Source: an uncultured Bryobacteraceae bacterium (GTDB taxonomy: Bacteria; Acidobacteriota; Terriglobia; Bryobacterales; Bryobacteraceae). From it: a DNA stretch of 64,000 bases. How positions within the stretch are numbered: the stretch's first letter is position 1; each line of letters begins with the position of its first letter. The DNA is taken from positions 1 through 64,000 of the forward strand of contig CALJAM010000002.1 in assembly GCA_938027685.1 (NCBI GenBank), written 5' to 3'. Below are positions 1 to 9,210 of this stretch, in pieces. The notes under the pieces are model-generated. The model did not search any database. It saw nothing but the letters and a program-made list of their open reading frames with translations, and was not told the origin of the DNA. The position numbers were made by a program, and so were the translations under genes.

Positions 1-9
1 GCCTCCGGC

Positions 10-756
10 TCATGGCTCCCCGCTGAGAATCAGGTGACCGAAGGCTTCCGGAGTGTGGAAGCTTCGCGTGCCGGTGGGCTGCCAGCAGATGAACTTGCGG
101 TTGGGGGGCGGTCCCTGTGCACGGTACAGGTTGATCCGGAGTCGGTTGCCCTCCCGAGGCGGACGGCTGTCGATGGCAGCGAAGGGAATCTGCATCTCCG
201 CGTACCAGATCTTCGCCGCATGATCGATGCGCGCCTTGACCCTGAAACCCGAGTTCCATAACCAGCCGCCTTCGGGTCTGGGATGATCGCGGTCAATATC
301 GAGGTCCACCCATTCTCCCTGCGGGGAAACCTCGAATTCCTTGTACTGACGGATGTTTCGGAAATCCGACCCGATGAAGGCCTCGGCCACGTCGTATTCC
401 CAAAGTTTATTGGTTTCGGTGGCAGTCGAGGGATTGGGCTTCAGGTAAAGCTCTTCGTACGGGCAGATGTAGAGGAGGTAGAGGTGCCGATCGGTCCAGC
501 GGGAACGGATTTCCGTGCGGTGGTTGGGCACCGGCTTGCCGAACGGATCGCGCTCGGCAAAGACGCCGGCGATGCCTTTCCAGTGCGGGGCGTCGGGGTC
601 GGCCGTGAGTTCGAAATCCTGCCGCGCATAGTAACTGTGGAAAATCGCGGGCGAGGTCTGACCGCCGGGCGGTCCCACGACCGGCCGGCCGGGCTCCAGT
701 TTCACCTGCGCGGCCAGCGCAATGCTCAGGAACAGCAGCACAGCGAGCTTTTCCAT
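10..756 (-). CDS. Secreted CBM9-like carbohydrate-binding protein
   Basis: A 248-residue protein with a short hydrophobic Sec-type leader (about residues 1-16), so it is probably exported. The body resembles the family 9 carbohydrate-binding (CBM9-like) fold used in many acidobacterial sugar-binding proteins. It alternates aromatic-rich strands, with FELTADPDAPHWKG near residue 50, a WTDRHLYLLYICP strand near 85, an acidic DLDIDRDHP stretch near 150 and a C-terminal segment ending in GHLILSGEP. No catalytic domain is attached, so a binding or scaffolding role is inferred. The gene stands alone and diverges from the Hsp70-like gene. A TATCAT hexamer (766-771, minus strand) lies only 9 bases before the ATG, leaving almost no leader. 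The ligand is unknown. Confidence 0.7.
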   Translation of the reverse strand: MEKLAVLLFLSIALAAQVKLEPGRPVVGPPGGQTSPAIFHSYYARQDFELTADPDAPHWKGIAGVFAERDPFGKPVPNHRTEIRSRWTDRHLYLLYICPYEELYLKPNPSTATETNKLWEYDVAEAFIGSDFRNIRQYKEFEVSPQGEWVDLDIDRDHPRPEGGWLWNSGFRVKARIDHAAKIWYAEMQIPFAAIDSRPPREGNRLRINLYRAQGPPPNRKFICWQPTGTRSFHTPEAFGHLILSGEP

Positions 757-960
757 GACCCTTCAATGATAGGTTGCGGCGCCCAACCCGCTCAACCAGG
801 GTCGGCAAGCTTGCGGACTGGGCTGCCCGCCGTCGTCGCGGTGTATCATCAAGTTAGCCACGCGAGATGGTGAATCAGTGGGGCTTTGTGAAGTGCGATG
901 TGGTGGTTAGCGACTTCATTCGGTGAGTCTTCGATCCGCCGGCCTAAGGAACCGTTGCGG

Positions 961-3303
961 GTGCTGGGTATTGATCTGGGTACGACCAACTCGACGGTGG
1001 CGGAAGTTGTCTGGTTGCCAAGCGAAGCGGAGCCCGGTCCGGTGCGTTGCCTGACTGTGGAGCAACCGACGAGTGCCGGCCGTTACATGCACGTGTTGGT
1101 TCCCTCCGTGGTGGCTATACGAGAGAACGGTGAGACATGGGTGGGGGAGGGCGCCAAGCGGCTGCGCTCGCTGCCCGAAGCGGGCATCGAGGAGTACCGG
1201 AGCTGGTTCGCCGAGACCAAGAACGACATGGGCATCCGGCGGACGTACCATCGGGCACCGGCCGGATTCCGCTCGGCGCGGGCGATCGCGCGGCACATTC
1301 TCCGATTTCTTTACGAGGCGGCGCTTGCCGAATCGGAGATCCCGCCGGCCCGGGTCGTGGTCACCGTCCCGGCCAGCTTTCAGCTTGCGCAGCGCCAAGA
1401 TACGGTAGATGCAGCGCAAGGCGCATCCATCCAGCTCAGCGGGGGAGATCTGCTGGACGAGCCCGTGGCCGCCTTTCTGGCCTATTTAAACAAGCACAGA
1501 GCGCAGATTGAAGAACTCCTGCCGGCGCATTCCGGGACGAAGCGCATGCTGGTGTTCGACTTCGGCGGCGGCACCTGCGACGTGGCCATCTTCCGTCTGG
1601 GTCGCGATGAGCGGAACCGGTTAACCGTGGCGCCCCTCAGTGTCTCGCGCTACCACAGGCTGGGCGGCGGCGATATTGACCGGGCCATCATCCATGAGGT
1701 CCTGCTGCCGCAACTGCTCGAGCAGAACGGGCTTGTTCCGCAGGATCTGGATTACGAAGACAAGCGTCACGTCATTCAACCGGCTTTACAGGGAATCGCA
1801 GAGTCGCTCAAACAGAAGCTTTCGATCGAGGTCGCGCGTCTGAAAGCGCTGGGGCGCTGGCAGACGCTCGACAAGACCGCTCTGGTGGAGAGGCACCCGG
1901 GGCGAGTGTCGATCAAGGTGCGGCAACGCGAACTCTCGTTCCAGTCGCCGAGCCTGTCGCTGCCGCAGTTCGAAGCGGTTCTGGGCCCCTTCCTGGAACG
2001 GGATCTGTTGCTGCCGCGCGAGGATGACTACCGAGTGACCTGTTCAATCTTCGCCCCGATCGAAGACGCATTGAGTCGCGGCGGGCTCGGGCCCGAGGCC
2101 ATTGACCTCTGCCTGCTGGCGGGCGGCAGCACTCTCATCCCGCAGGTGCGAGAGGCCATCGCCGACTATTTTCCGAATGCAAGGCTGCTCTTTTTCGAAG
2201 ACAAAGAGGATGTACAGACGGCAATCGCGCAGGGTGCCGCTCTCCACGCGCTCAGTCTCGCCCTGACTGGCCGGGGCATATTCCAACCGATCGCCCACGA
2301 TGCCATATACCTGGAGACACGGCAGGGAGCGCTGCCACTCATCGTAGCCGGGACGCCCTTGCCGTTCCCGGCAGGGGATGGTTACGCGCGAAAGGACGAA
2401 TTGGTGGCGCCCGAGCAGATCGCCGCCGGCCAACAGGGGGCGATCCGGGTGCGGTTAATCGCAGGCGCGGAGCGTCGGGAGCTGTTCGAAAAGACCTGGG
2501 AGCTCAGGGGACCGATCCGGAAAGGGGAAAAACTGGTTCTGGAATACCGACTGGACGAAAACCAGGTGCTGTTTCTGAGGCTTTACCGGGAGGCCGCGGC
2601 CCAGGAAGGTGAGTTCACCGGACACGTGGAAAATCCCTTGAGCCACGTGGTCAACCCGTCGGCGACCCGGCGACGCATCCAGGAACTGGAAGAAATGCTG
2701 CGTACAAAAGAACTTTCTCGTGCGGAACAGCAGTGTTCGTTCGAGGAGCTGGGGGATCTGTACCGCGAGTTGGGCCAGTGCGAAAAAGCGCTGGCCTTTT
2801 ACCGGCAAGCGTTAGTTCGTGCGGAGGCCCCACCTGCATCTCTGCTGAACCGCATGGCCTTCTGCGCCCGGGACCTGGGCGACCGCGAGCGGGCAGAGAA
2901 GCTTTTCGGGCAGGCAGCTCAAGTGGAGTCCTGGTCTGGGACGTTTTTCAACTGGGCGCTGGCGCGCCTCAGGTGGGGCGACGCTGCCGGCGCGCTGGGG
3001 CTGGTGGAGCGCGCCATCGCCCTGGAGGATGATCCGCCCTACCGGGTGTTGCAGGCTCGCCTGCTCTACCAGTTGGGGCAAGTGGAACGGGCTCGGCGAA
3101 TCCTGGAGGAGGCGCTGCCTCGTTTTGCGCCCCCTGTAGTCTTGAATGAATTCGAGCTCTATTGGCTGGCTGAAGGCGCGCGCATGGCGGGAGACGGGGC
3201 GCTGCTGGCGCGGGCGGAGCAAATGCTTCGGCGCGCCAAGTCCGCTTCCACTCGGGCGGCTAGCGGCGTGCTCCCCGATTTGATGCGGCCCCCGCAAGGG
3301 TGA
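961..3303 (+). CDS. Hsp70-family ATPase fused to C-terminal TPR repeats
   Basis: A DnaK-like actin-fold ATPase. From the GTG at 961 it has the three Hsp70 nucleotide motifs: LGIDLGTTNS at the N-terminus (phosphate 1), DFGGGTCDVAIF near residue 200 (phosphate 2) and LLAGGSTLIP near 385 (adenosine). A divergent beta-rich region (about 450-570) stands where DnaK has its substrate-binding domain. The helical lid is replaced by about three or four tetratricopeptide repeats from about residue 592 (for example ELGDLYRELGQCEKALAFYRQAL). GTG 961 is preferred because Hsp70s begin at this motif and AAGGA lies 10 bases upstream; an in-frame ATG at 898 would add 21 unrelated residues. It is followed after 10 bases by a UvrD-like helicase and has no dnaJ or grpE beside it, so it is not the housekeeping DnaK. 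Role unknown. Confidence 0.85.
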   Translation: MLGIDLGTTNSTVAEVVWLPSEAEPGPVRCLTVEQPTSAGRYMHVLVPSVVAIRENGETWVGEGAKRLRSLPEAGIEEYRSWFAETKNDMGIRRTYHRAPAGFRSARAIARHILRFLYEAALAESEIPPARVVVTVPASFQLAQRQDTVDAAQGASIQLSGGDLLDEPVAAFLAYLNKHRAQIEELLPAHSGTKRMLVFDFGGGTCDVAIFRLGRDERNRLTVAPLSVSRYHRLGGGDIDRAIIHEVLLPQLLEQNGLVPQDLDYEDKRHVIQPALQGIAESLKQKLSIEVARLKALGRWQTLDKTALVERHPGRVSIKVRQRELSFQSPSLSLPQFEAVLGPFLERDLLLPREDDYRVTCSIFAPIEDALSRGGLGPEAIDLCLLAGGSTLIPQVREAIADYFPNARLLFFEDKEDVQTAIAQGAALHALSLALTGRGIFQPIAHDAIYLETRQGALPLIVAGTPLPFPAGDGYARKDELVAPEQIAAGQQGAIRVRLIAGAERRELFEKTWELRGPIRKGEKLVLEYRLDENQVLFLRLYREAAAQEGEFTGHVENPLSHVVNPSATRRRIQELEEMLRTKELSRAEQQCSFEELGDLYRELGQCEKALAFYRQALVRAEAPPASLLNRMAFCARDLGDRERAEKLFGQAAQVESWSGTFFNWALARLRWGDAAGALGLVERAIALEDDPPYRVLQARLLYQLGQVERARRILEEALPRFAPPVVLNEFELYWLAEGARMAGDGALLARAEQMLRRAKSASTRAASGVLPDLMRPPQG

Positions 3304-3313
3304 GGCGCGGACC

Positions 3314-4531
3314 ATGGGATGGCTGGTGCCACGCGAGGAACTCACTGCCGACCAGTTGCGGGCGGTCGAATTGAGTGTCGACCGTCATCGCGTGATCATG
3401 GGAGCACCCGGCTCGGGCAAGACCCTGGTTTTGCTGCACCGGGCCCGCTACCTGCTGGATCGCTACGGCTGGCCGCCGGAGCGCTTTCACATTTTCGTGT
3501 TCACTAACGTCCTCCACCAGTACATTCGGTCCGGGCTGGAAGACCTGGATTTGCCGAAACAGTGCGCGAGTACTTTTGACGACTGGTGCGTACACTACTA
3601 CGAGCGTTTCATCGGCCGGCGTTTGCCTTGGAACGCCGCTGAGAAGCAGCCCGACTACCGTTCCATTCGCGCCATCGTCCGGCAGCATGCCGCTGGCAAG
3701 CGCCTTTTCGAAGCGGTGATGGTGGATGAAGGACAGGATCTCCCGGTAGAAGACATCGCTTTTCTGGCCGGAGTCGCCAACCATGTGACGGTGGCGCTGG
3801 ACCGCCGGCAGCAGATTTATGAGGAGGGCGCCGAGGAACCGGAGATTTTGGGCGCTCTCAACTTGCGTCGCGGCGATGTGGCCTTACTCGATGCTTTCCG
3901 GTGTACGGAATATATTGTCCGCATCGCCAGCGAGTTCCTCCCGGATCCACGCGAACGTGAGGCTCTCCTGCACCAGGCCCGCATCGGATCGAAAGATCGT
4001 GAAACGCCCCTGCTCTATCTGGCTGCCGACTTCGAGGACGAGAGGAACCGGGTGCTGGAAGCCGTTCGCGAGCGCCAATTAACGGACCGCTCGATTGCGC
4101 TGCTTTTCCCGCGCAAACGGCAGGTCGAAGGTTTTGCCCGATGGCTGCGTAGTGCCGGAATCGAGGTCGAGACGCGCAAGAGCGGCTTGGATTTCAACTC
4201 GCCCAGGCCGAAACTGCTGACCATCCACAGCGCCAAGGGCCTGACCTTTGATAGCGTCCTGCTGCCCAGACTGGTGGAACGCAGCTTTCCCGGGGTATTG
4301 CATGCGCGCCGGGAGAGACTGCTCTACGTGGCGATCACGCGCGCCACTCGATGGGTCTATCTGAGCGCCGTGGAGGATGCTGAAATACCCGAATTGACGC
4401 GACTGCGTGAGTTGGCCGGCGATGGCTCGGTCCCGCTGACCGTGGTGCGCGGCAGCCCGCGAGGGCATCGCAGTCGCGCCTCAGCACTTGCGCAGACCTG
4501 CCCAGCCGAGGACGGCCTGAGCATCCTTTGA
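3314..4531 (+). CDS. Short UvrD/Rep-like superfamily 1 helicase or ATPase
   Basis: A 405-residue P-loop ATPase with the helicase motifs of UvrD-like SF1 proteins: Walker A GAPGSGKT at 30-37, Walker B VMVDEGQD at about 135-142, an LDRRQQIY motif near 162 (motif III position), TIHSAKGLTFDSV near 302 (motif V) and YVAITRAT near 338 (motif VI). At 405 residues it is much shorter than UvrD or Rep (roughly 670-720) and appears to lack most of the 1B and 2B subdomains. It may therefore be a minimal translocase or a regulatory ATPase rather than a processive helicase. It starts 10 bases after the Hsp70-TPR stop and is almost certainly co-transcribed with it, which suggests the two proteins act together. 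The substrate, DNA or RNA, cannot be read from the sequence. Confidence 0.85.
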   Translation: MGWLVPREELTADQLRAVELSVDRHRVIMGAPGSGKTLVLLHRARYLLDRYGWPPERFHIFVFTNVLHQYIRSGLEDLDLPKQCASTFDDWCVHYYERFIGRRLPWNAAEKQPDYRSIRAIVRQHAAGKRLFEAVMVDEGQDLPVEDIAFLAGVANHVTVALDRRQQIYEEGAEEPEILGALNLRRGDVALLDAFRCTEYIVRIASEFLPDPREREALLHQARIGSKDRETPLLYLAADFEDERNRVLEAVRERQLTDRSIALLFPRKRQVEGFARWLRSAGIEVETRKSGLDFNSPRPKLLTIHSAKGLTFDSVLLPRLVERSFPGVLHARRERLLYVAITRATRWVYLSAVEDAEIPELTRLRELAGDGSVPLTVVRGSPRGHRSRASALAQTCPAEDGLSIL

Positions 4532-4578
4532 GGTCGCCTTGCGTCCGCCGGACGCCCGCCACTGACCTAGCCTCGCAC

Positions 4579-4584
4579 TATAAT
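4579..4584 (+). promoter_or_regulatory. -10 element of the symporter gene, leaderless arrangement
   Basis: A perfect TATAAT lies six bases before the GTG at 4591. A transcript from it would start at or next to the start codon. No Shine-Dalgarno sequence lies between them, and no clear -35 was recognised. Confidence 0.55.
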
Positions 4585-4590
4585 CGCAAG

Positions 4591-6369
4591 GTGCAACTGG
4601 CCCCGCCGGACTGGTTCGTCATCGCACTGTATTTTGTGCTGAGCCTCGGCATCGGGCTGTACTACAAGGCCCGCGCCGGACGCAGCACGCAGGAGTTCTT
4701 CCTCTCCGGCCGCAACGTGCCCTGGTGGCTGGCGGGAACTTCGATGGTGGCCACCACCTTTGCCGCCGACACTCCGCTGGCCGTAACGGGTCTGGTGGCC
4801 AAGGGCGGGATCGCGGGCAACTGGCTTTGGTGGAACTTTGTGGCCGGTGGGATGCTCACGGTCTTCTTTTACGCCCGCTTGTGGCGACGCGCGGGCGTGA
4901 TGACCGACGTGGAGTTCGCCGAGATCCGCTACGCCGGGGCGCCGGCGGCCTTCCTGCGCGGCTTCCGGGCGTTGTATCTGGGCTTGCTGATTAACTCGAT
5001 CGTGCTGGGCTGGGTCAATCTGGCGATGGTGAAGATTCTCGAGCACGTGCTGGGAGTCAGTAAGGTCCAGGCTATCGCCATCACGCTGGGCATGATCGGC
5101 GTGACCTCGCTGATCTCGACGCTGTCGGGGCTCTGGGGTGTCCTGGTGACCGATTTCGTGCAGTTCGCCATCGCCATGAGCATGGTCATCGTGCTGGCCG
5201 TTTTCGCCGTCGACGCGGTGGGCGGCCTGGACGGTCTGTTGGCCAAGCTGGAAGCGCTGGACCGCGTGCGCGCGGCGGCCGGTCAACCCGGTTCCGTGCT
5301 GAGCTTCATTCCCGCTCCCGACTCGGCATGGATGCCCATGTTGACCTTTCTCGTTTACATCTCGCTCAACTGGTGGGCGACGTGGTATCCGGGTTCGGAG
5401 CCGGGCGGCGGCGGATTTGTAGCCCAGCGCATGTTTTCGGCTCGGGACGAGAAACATTCTCTGCTGGCCACGCTGTGGTTTCAGGTGGCCCACTTCGCTT
5501 TGCGCCCCTGGCCCTGGATCCTGACTGCGCTGGTGGCGCTGGTGCTGTACCCCGGACTGGCCGATCCCGAGGCCGGATATCTGCGCGTCATGCTGGACTG
5601 CATGCCGGCCTCTCTGCGCGGCTTGATGGTGGCGGCTTTCGCGGCCGCCTACATGTCCACCATCGCCACGCAACTGAACTGGGGCGCCAGCTACCTGGTC
5701 AACGACTTCTACCGGCGTTTCGTACGCCGCGAGGCGGCGGAGCGTCACTACGTGCTGGCCTCGCGCCTGGCCACGGTCTTCCTGACGCTGGTCTCGGCCG
5801 TGGTCACCTTCTACATGACCTCGATCGCCGCCGCCTGGAAGCTGCTTATTGTGACGGGGGCGGGCACCGGCGGCGTGCTTCTGCTGCGTTGGTATTGGTG
5901 GCGCATCAACGCCTGGAGCGAGGTCTCCTCGATGGTGGCGGCCTTTATCGTTTCCGTGAGCCTGCAACTGGTGTGGGGCCTGGATAGCGACGATCCGCTG
6001 GGCTTTGCCTGGATCATGATCGTCACGATCGGCATCACCACGGCGGTCTGGTTGACGACGACGCTGCTCACCCGCCCCGAACCGACCCAGACGCTGGTCG
6101 CCTTCTACCGCCGTGTGCGGCCCTCAGGGCGCGGATGGGCTCCGATTGCGCAGCTTGCGCCGGACGTGGAGCCGGAGTGCGAGGGATGGCGCAATCTGGC
6201 CGACGCGGCCGCGGGGTGCGTCTTGATTTACGGCGCGCTGTTCGGCGTGGGCAAACTGTTGCTGAAACAGACTGCCGTAGGTTTGGTTTTTCTGCTGGCT
6301 GCGCTGGCCGCCGGCGCTTTCATTTACCGCGATCTCAGCAGAAGGGGCTGGCATGTGGTGGCGCATTAG
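4591..6369 (+). CDS. Sodium:solute symporter (SSS family)
   Basis: An integral inner-membrane cotransporter of about 592 residues with the SSS pattern of long hydrophobic helices, an early YYKARAGRSTQEFFLSGR segment and WWLAGTSMVATTFAADTPL in the second helix region, which is typical of SSS proteins. Sugars, amino acids or osmolytes are possible substrates. GTG 4591 is chosen because the sequence upstream encodes an arginine-rich, non-family segment and a TATAAT sits just before it. A TTG at 4528, overlapping the helicase stop, is a less likely start. The 3' end overlaps the secreted glycosidase-like gene by 17 bases, which argues for coupled expression and an oligosaccharide or sugar-derivative substrate. 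Confidence 0.88.
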   Translation: MQLAPPDWFVIALYFVLSLGIGLYYKARAGRSTQEFFLSGRNVPWWLAGTSMVATTFAADTPLAVTGLVAKGGIAGNWLWWNFVAGGMLTVFFYARLWRRAGVMTDVEFAEIRYAGAPAAFLRGFRALYLGLLINSIVLGWVNLAMVKILEHVLGVSKVQAIAITLGMIGVTSLISTLSGLWGVLVTDFVQFAIAMSMVIVLAVFAVDAVGGLDGLLAKLEALDRVRAAAGQPGSVLSFIPAPDSAWMPMLTFLVYISLNWWATWYPGSEPGGGGFVAQRMFSARDEKHSLLATLWFQVAHFALRPWPWILTALVALVLYPGLADPEAGYLRVMLDCMPASLRGLMVAAFAAAYMSTIATQLNWGASYLVNDFYRRFVRREAAERHYVLASRLATVFLTLVSAVVTFYMTSIAAAWKLLIVTGAGTGGVLLLRWYWWRINAWSEVSSMVAAFIVSVSLQLVWGLDSDDPLGFAWIMIVTIGITTAVWLTTTLLTRPEPTQTLVAFYRRVRPSGRGWAPIAQLAPDVEPECEGWRNLADAAAGCVLIYGALFGVGKLLLKQTAVGLVFLLAALAAGAFIYRDLSRRGWHVVAH

Positions 6370-9136
6370 TCTGGCGCTGGCGGCGTGTTTTGCGTGGGCC
6401 GGTCCGGTGGAGTTCGGTCTGGAGGAGTACCGGCGCGCTCTGGAGGAAAAGGGCCTCAGGCCCAACCTCTTTCGTATTCGGACCGAGTTGAGCGCGGATC
6501 CGCCGGAGTCCTATCGCATCGGGCCGGGAGTGGTTAGCGGCGGGGATCTGCGGGGGCTGATGTACGGGCTGCTCGAAGCGGCCGAGCAGATCCGGAGGCA
6601 CGGACGGCTGACGGCTGTGCGGGGAAGCGCGGCGACCCCGATCCGGGGCATACGCTGGTTCCTGCACAACCGCGATCTCGAGCAGGGATGGTTTTACTCG
6701 AAACAGCACTGGCTGGATTTGTTCCAATTCTTGGCCCGCTGCCGCTTCAATCGCTTCAACCTGGTCTACGCCCACCAGACCGCCTACCAGGCGCCTCCCT
6801 ACCCGTTCTGGCTCGCCCTGGATGAGTTCCCGGAGATACGCGTGCCGGGCCTGGCCGAGCTGGAGCGCCGGCGGCATCTGGAAATGTTGCGCTTCATCTC
6901 CGACGCGGCCGCCGAGCATGGCATCGAGTTCACTCTGGGCATCTGGCAGCACAATGTGCAGCCCAATCAGGTCCCGACCGTGGTGGGCCTGACGCCGCAA
7001 AACATCGGTCCTTACAGCTATGCGGCGCTGAAGCGTGTCCTTGCCGCCTGCCCCGCCATCCGCAGCGTCCAGATGCGCACGAACGTGGAGTCCGGGATTC
7101 CGCGCGAGGAGCAGGTTCCCTTTTACCGCGACTGGGTGTTCCGGGCGATCCGCGAGGCAGGCAGGCGAGTGACGCTGGACCTGCGCGCGTGGGCTTTGGC
7201 AAAGGGCATGATCGAGGCGGCGCAAAGCGCGGGGGTGCCGCTGCGGGTCTCGGCGAAGTACTGGGCCGAACATCTGGGCCGACCCTATCCCCCGGCGGAA
7301 ACCTTTCCCGGCTACAGTTATCTCGATCTGCTGCGCAGACCGCGCGATTACGAGTTCTTCTGGGAAGTCTGGGCGCTTGGCTCCCACCGGCTTTTCCTTT
7401 GGGGAAACCCGGAGTATGTCCGCCGGGCGGCTGCCAGCTTCACCCTTTCAGGCGCGGCGGGCTTCGAGATCGACCCGCCGCTGGCGCAGAAAGGCTTCGG
7501 CAACCGGGCAGGCAGGTGGGGCATTTTCACCCCTGCCCACCAGGACAAGGTGTGGTGGCGTTGGGAGTTCCAACGTTACTGGTTCTTTTACCTGTTGTGG
7601 GGACGGCTGAGCTACGACCCCAAAACGCCGGAGCAGGTGTGGCAGCAGGAGTTTCGTCGCCGTTTTCAGGCCGCCGCGCCGCATGCATTCGAGGCCTACC
7701 GCGCCGCCAGCGAGGTGCTGAACGAGATCGTCGCCGTCCACCTGGCGGATCCCAACATGTACCTCTGGCCGGAAGTAAATCCGGGCGGCTTGATCGACGC
7801 CTATCTGGAGACGCGTCCGAGCGACTGGCGTTTCGTGGCCCGCATCCAGGAAGCGGTCGAGAACCGTTTAGAGGGTCTCACTTCCGCCAAGCAGACCCCG
7901 CAGGAGACGGCCGCGCGTTTGCGCGCCATCGCGTCCCGCATCGAGGAGGCCGTTGCCAAGGTTCGGGCCTCGCACGCAGGACGCGAATGGATCGCTTCGG
8001 AGCCCGATTTTCTGGCCCTCGCCCGCCTGGCCCGTTATCACGCGCACAAGCAGCTTGCCGCCTACGAGCTAGCCTGGCATTACCGCACCGGGGACGGAGC
8101 AGCTCTCAAGACGGCGCGGCGCGAGCTCGAGGGAGCGCTGAAGGAGTGGGAGGGACTGGTGACGCTGACCGACGGCCTCTATCCGGATGAGATGGTTTTC
8201 GGTCCCCAGGATTACGGGCACTGGAAGGACCGCCTCCCCTATGTGCGGCACGATCTGGAGACGGTGGCCGAGCGCGAACGCGTCTGGGAACAGTTCGGGC
8301 GATTCGATTTCGGATTCGATTTCGGCGGCGCGGCGGAGATCCCCCAGAACGTACCCCTGTATCGCCGCGATCCCTACCTGTGGCGACACACCGTCGCGCC
8401 GCGGTTCGAACTGGTGACTGCTGATACCGCTTTCTCGGTCGAACGCGGCTACGGCTGGCTGACGGCAGGCGACCGCAGGACTCACGCGCTGGCGCTAACC
8501 CCTTATGTCGAGCTACGCTCGGCCGTGAAAGATCCCCGGCGCCTGCCCAGGAATGTTCTGTACGGCGATTGGATCGAGGGACGCGGGCCGCAGACTTTCC
8601 GCGTGCGAACCGGGGAGGGTCGCTTCCGGGCGTTTGTCCTCGCGCCGGACGGGACTTGGCGGGAGAGCATCATGCAGGCGCAGGGCGGACACGTGGACCT
8701 GGTCTTCCCCGAGGGGACATGGCGGGTGAGTGGAGTTGTCTTGCGCCGGGATCCACCAGCTCCGGGATCCCCGCTGCCGGCCCCGCCACGCCTCGGACCC
8801 AGGCCGATGATAGCGCACGTGGCCCCCAAGCGGGCCCCGGCCGGTCACCCTCTCAAATTGGCCCTCGAAATCACTCCGGCCCCGCCCGAGCTGCTTACGC
8901 GGCTTTACTATCGCCCCCTCAATCAACTTTCTACCTTCAAGGTGCTCGAGGCGCGAGGCAGCCGGCCAGTCTTTACGATCCCGGGCGAGGAGATTACGTC
9001 CGACTGGGATCTCATGTATTACTTCGAGGTCCTGAGCCGCAACGGCGGCTATTTTTACCCCGATCCTGCGACCGCGATGCCGTACCTGGTCGTCAGCACC
9101 GAGGCGGCCGAACCCGGCGCCGGCAGCAACAAATAA
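6353..9136 (+). CDS. Secreted glycoside-hydrolase-like protein (GH20/GH67-type architecture)
   Basis: A 927-residue protein with a Sec leader (about 1-16). Residues 20-80 resemble the small alpha/beta domain that precedes the barrel in GH20, GH67 and GH84 enzymes (PESYRIGPGVVSGGDLRGLMYGLLEAAEQIR, split here as PESYRIGPGVV and GDLRGLMYGLLEA). A TIM-barrel-like region follows with RGIRWFLHNRD near 102 and FNRFNLVYAH near 138. The C-terminal third is beta-rich. No exact GH family or catalytic pair could be assigned. An AGAAGGGG-type ribosome site precedes the ATG, which lies inside the end of the symporter gene. The likely role is to release a sugar that the symporter imports; this is inference. 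Confidence 0.65.
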   Translation: MWWRISLALAACFAWAGPVEFGLEEYRRALEEKGLRPNLFRIRTELSADPPESYRIGPGVVSGGDLRGLMYGLLEAAEQIRRHGRLTAVRGSAATPIRGIRWFLHNRDLEQGWFYSKQHWLDLFQFLARCRFNRFNLVYAHQTAYQAPPYPFWLALDEFPEIRVPGLAELERRRHLEMLRFISDAAAEHGIEFTLGIWQHNVQPNQVPTVVGLTPQNIGPYSYAALKRVLAACPAIRSVQMRTNVESGIPREEQVPFYRDWVFRAIREAGRRVTLDLRAWALAKGMIEAAQSAGVPLRVSAKYWAEHLGRPYPPAETFPGYSYLDLLRRPRDYEFFWEVWALGSHRLFLWGNPEYVRRAAASFTLSGAAGFEIDPPLAQKGFGNRAGRWGIFTPAHQDKVWWRWEFQRYWFFYLLWGRLSYDPKTPEQVWQQEFRRRFQAAAPHAFEAYRAASEVLNEIVAVHLADPNMYLWPEVNPGGLIDAYLETRPSDWRFVARIQEAVENRLEGLTSAKQTPQETAARLRAIASRIEEAVAKVRASHAGREWIASEPDFLALARLARYHAHKQLAAYELAWHYRTGDGAALKTARRELEGALKEWEGLVTLTDGLYPDEMVFGPQDYGHWKDRLPYVRHDLETVAERERVWEQFGRFDFGFDFGGAAEIPQNVPLYRRDPYLWRHTVAPRFELVTADTAFSVERGYGWLTAGDRRTHALALTPYVELRSAVKDPRRLPRNVLYGDWIEGRGPQTFRVRTGEGRFRAFVLAPDGTWRESIMQAQGGHVDLVFPEGTWRVSGVVLRRDPPAPGSPLPAPPRLGPRPMIAHVAPKRAPAGHPLKLALEITPAPPELLTRLYYRPLNQLSTFKVLEARGSRPVFTIPGEEITSDWDLMYYFEVLSRNGGYFYPDPATAMPYLVVSTEAAEPGAGSNK

Positions 9137-9210
9137 CCCGCGAGCGTTTTTCAAAAAATCTTGCGCAAAATCGCGTCGTCCGGGGCATACTAAGGAGCGG
9201 GAGGTGCCGA

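Noticed and set aside
898-960. Upstream ATG start for the Hsp70-TPR gene at 898.
   Set aside because: The additional 21 residues are not Hsp70-like, and the ribosome-site match is better before the GTG at 961, directly ahead of the LGIDLGTTNS motif.
4567-5967. A 466-codon minus-strand frame antisense to the symporter.
   Set aside because: Its composition is rich in His, Gln and Arg and lacks any domain; the plus strand is a well-formed membrane transporter.
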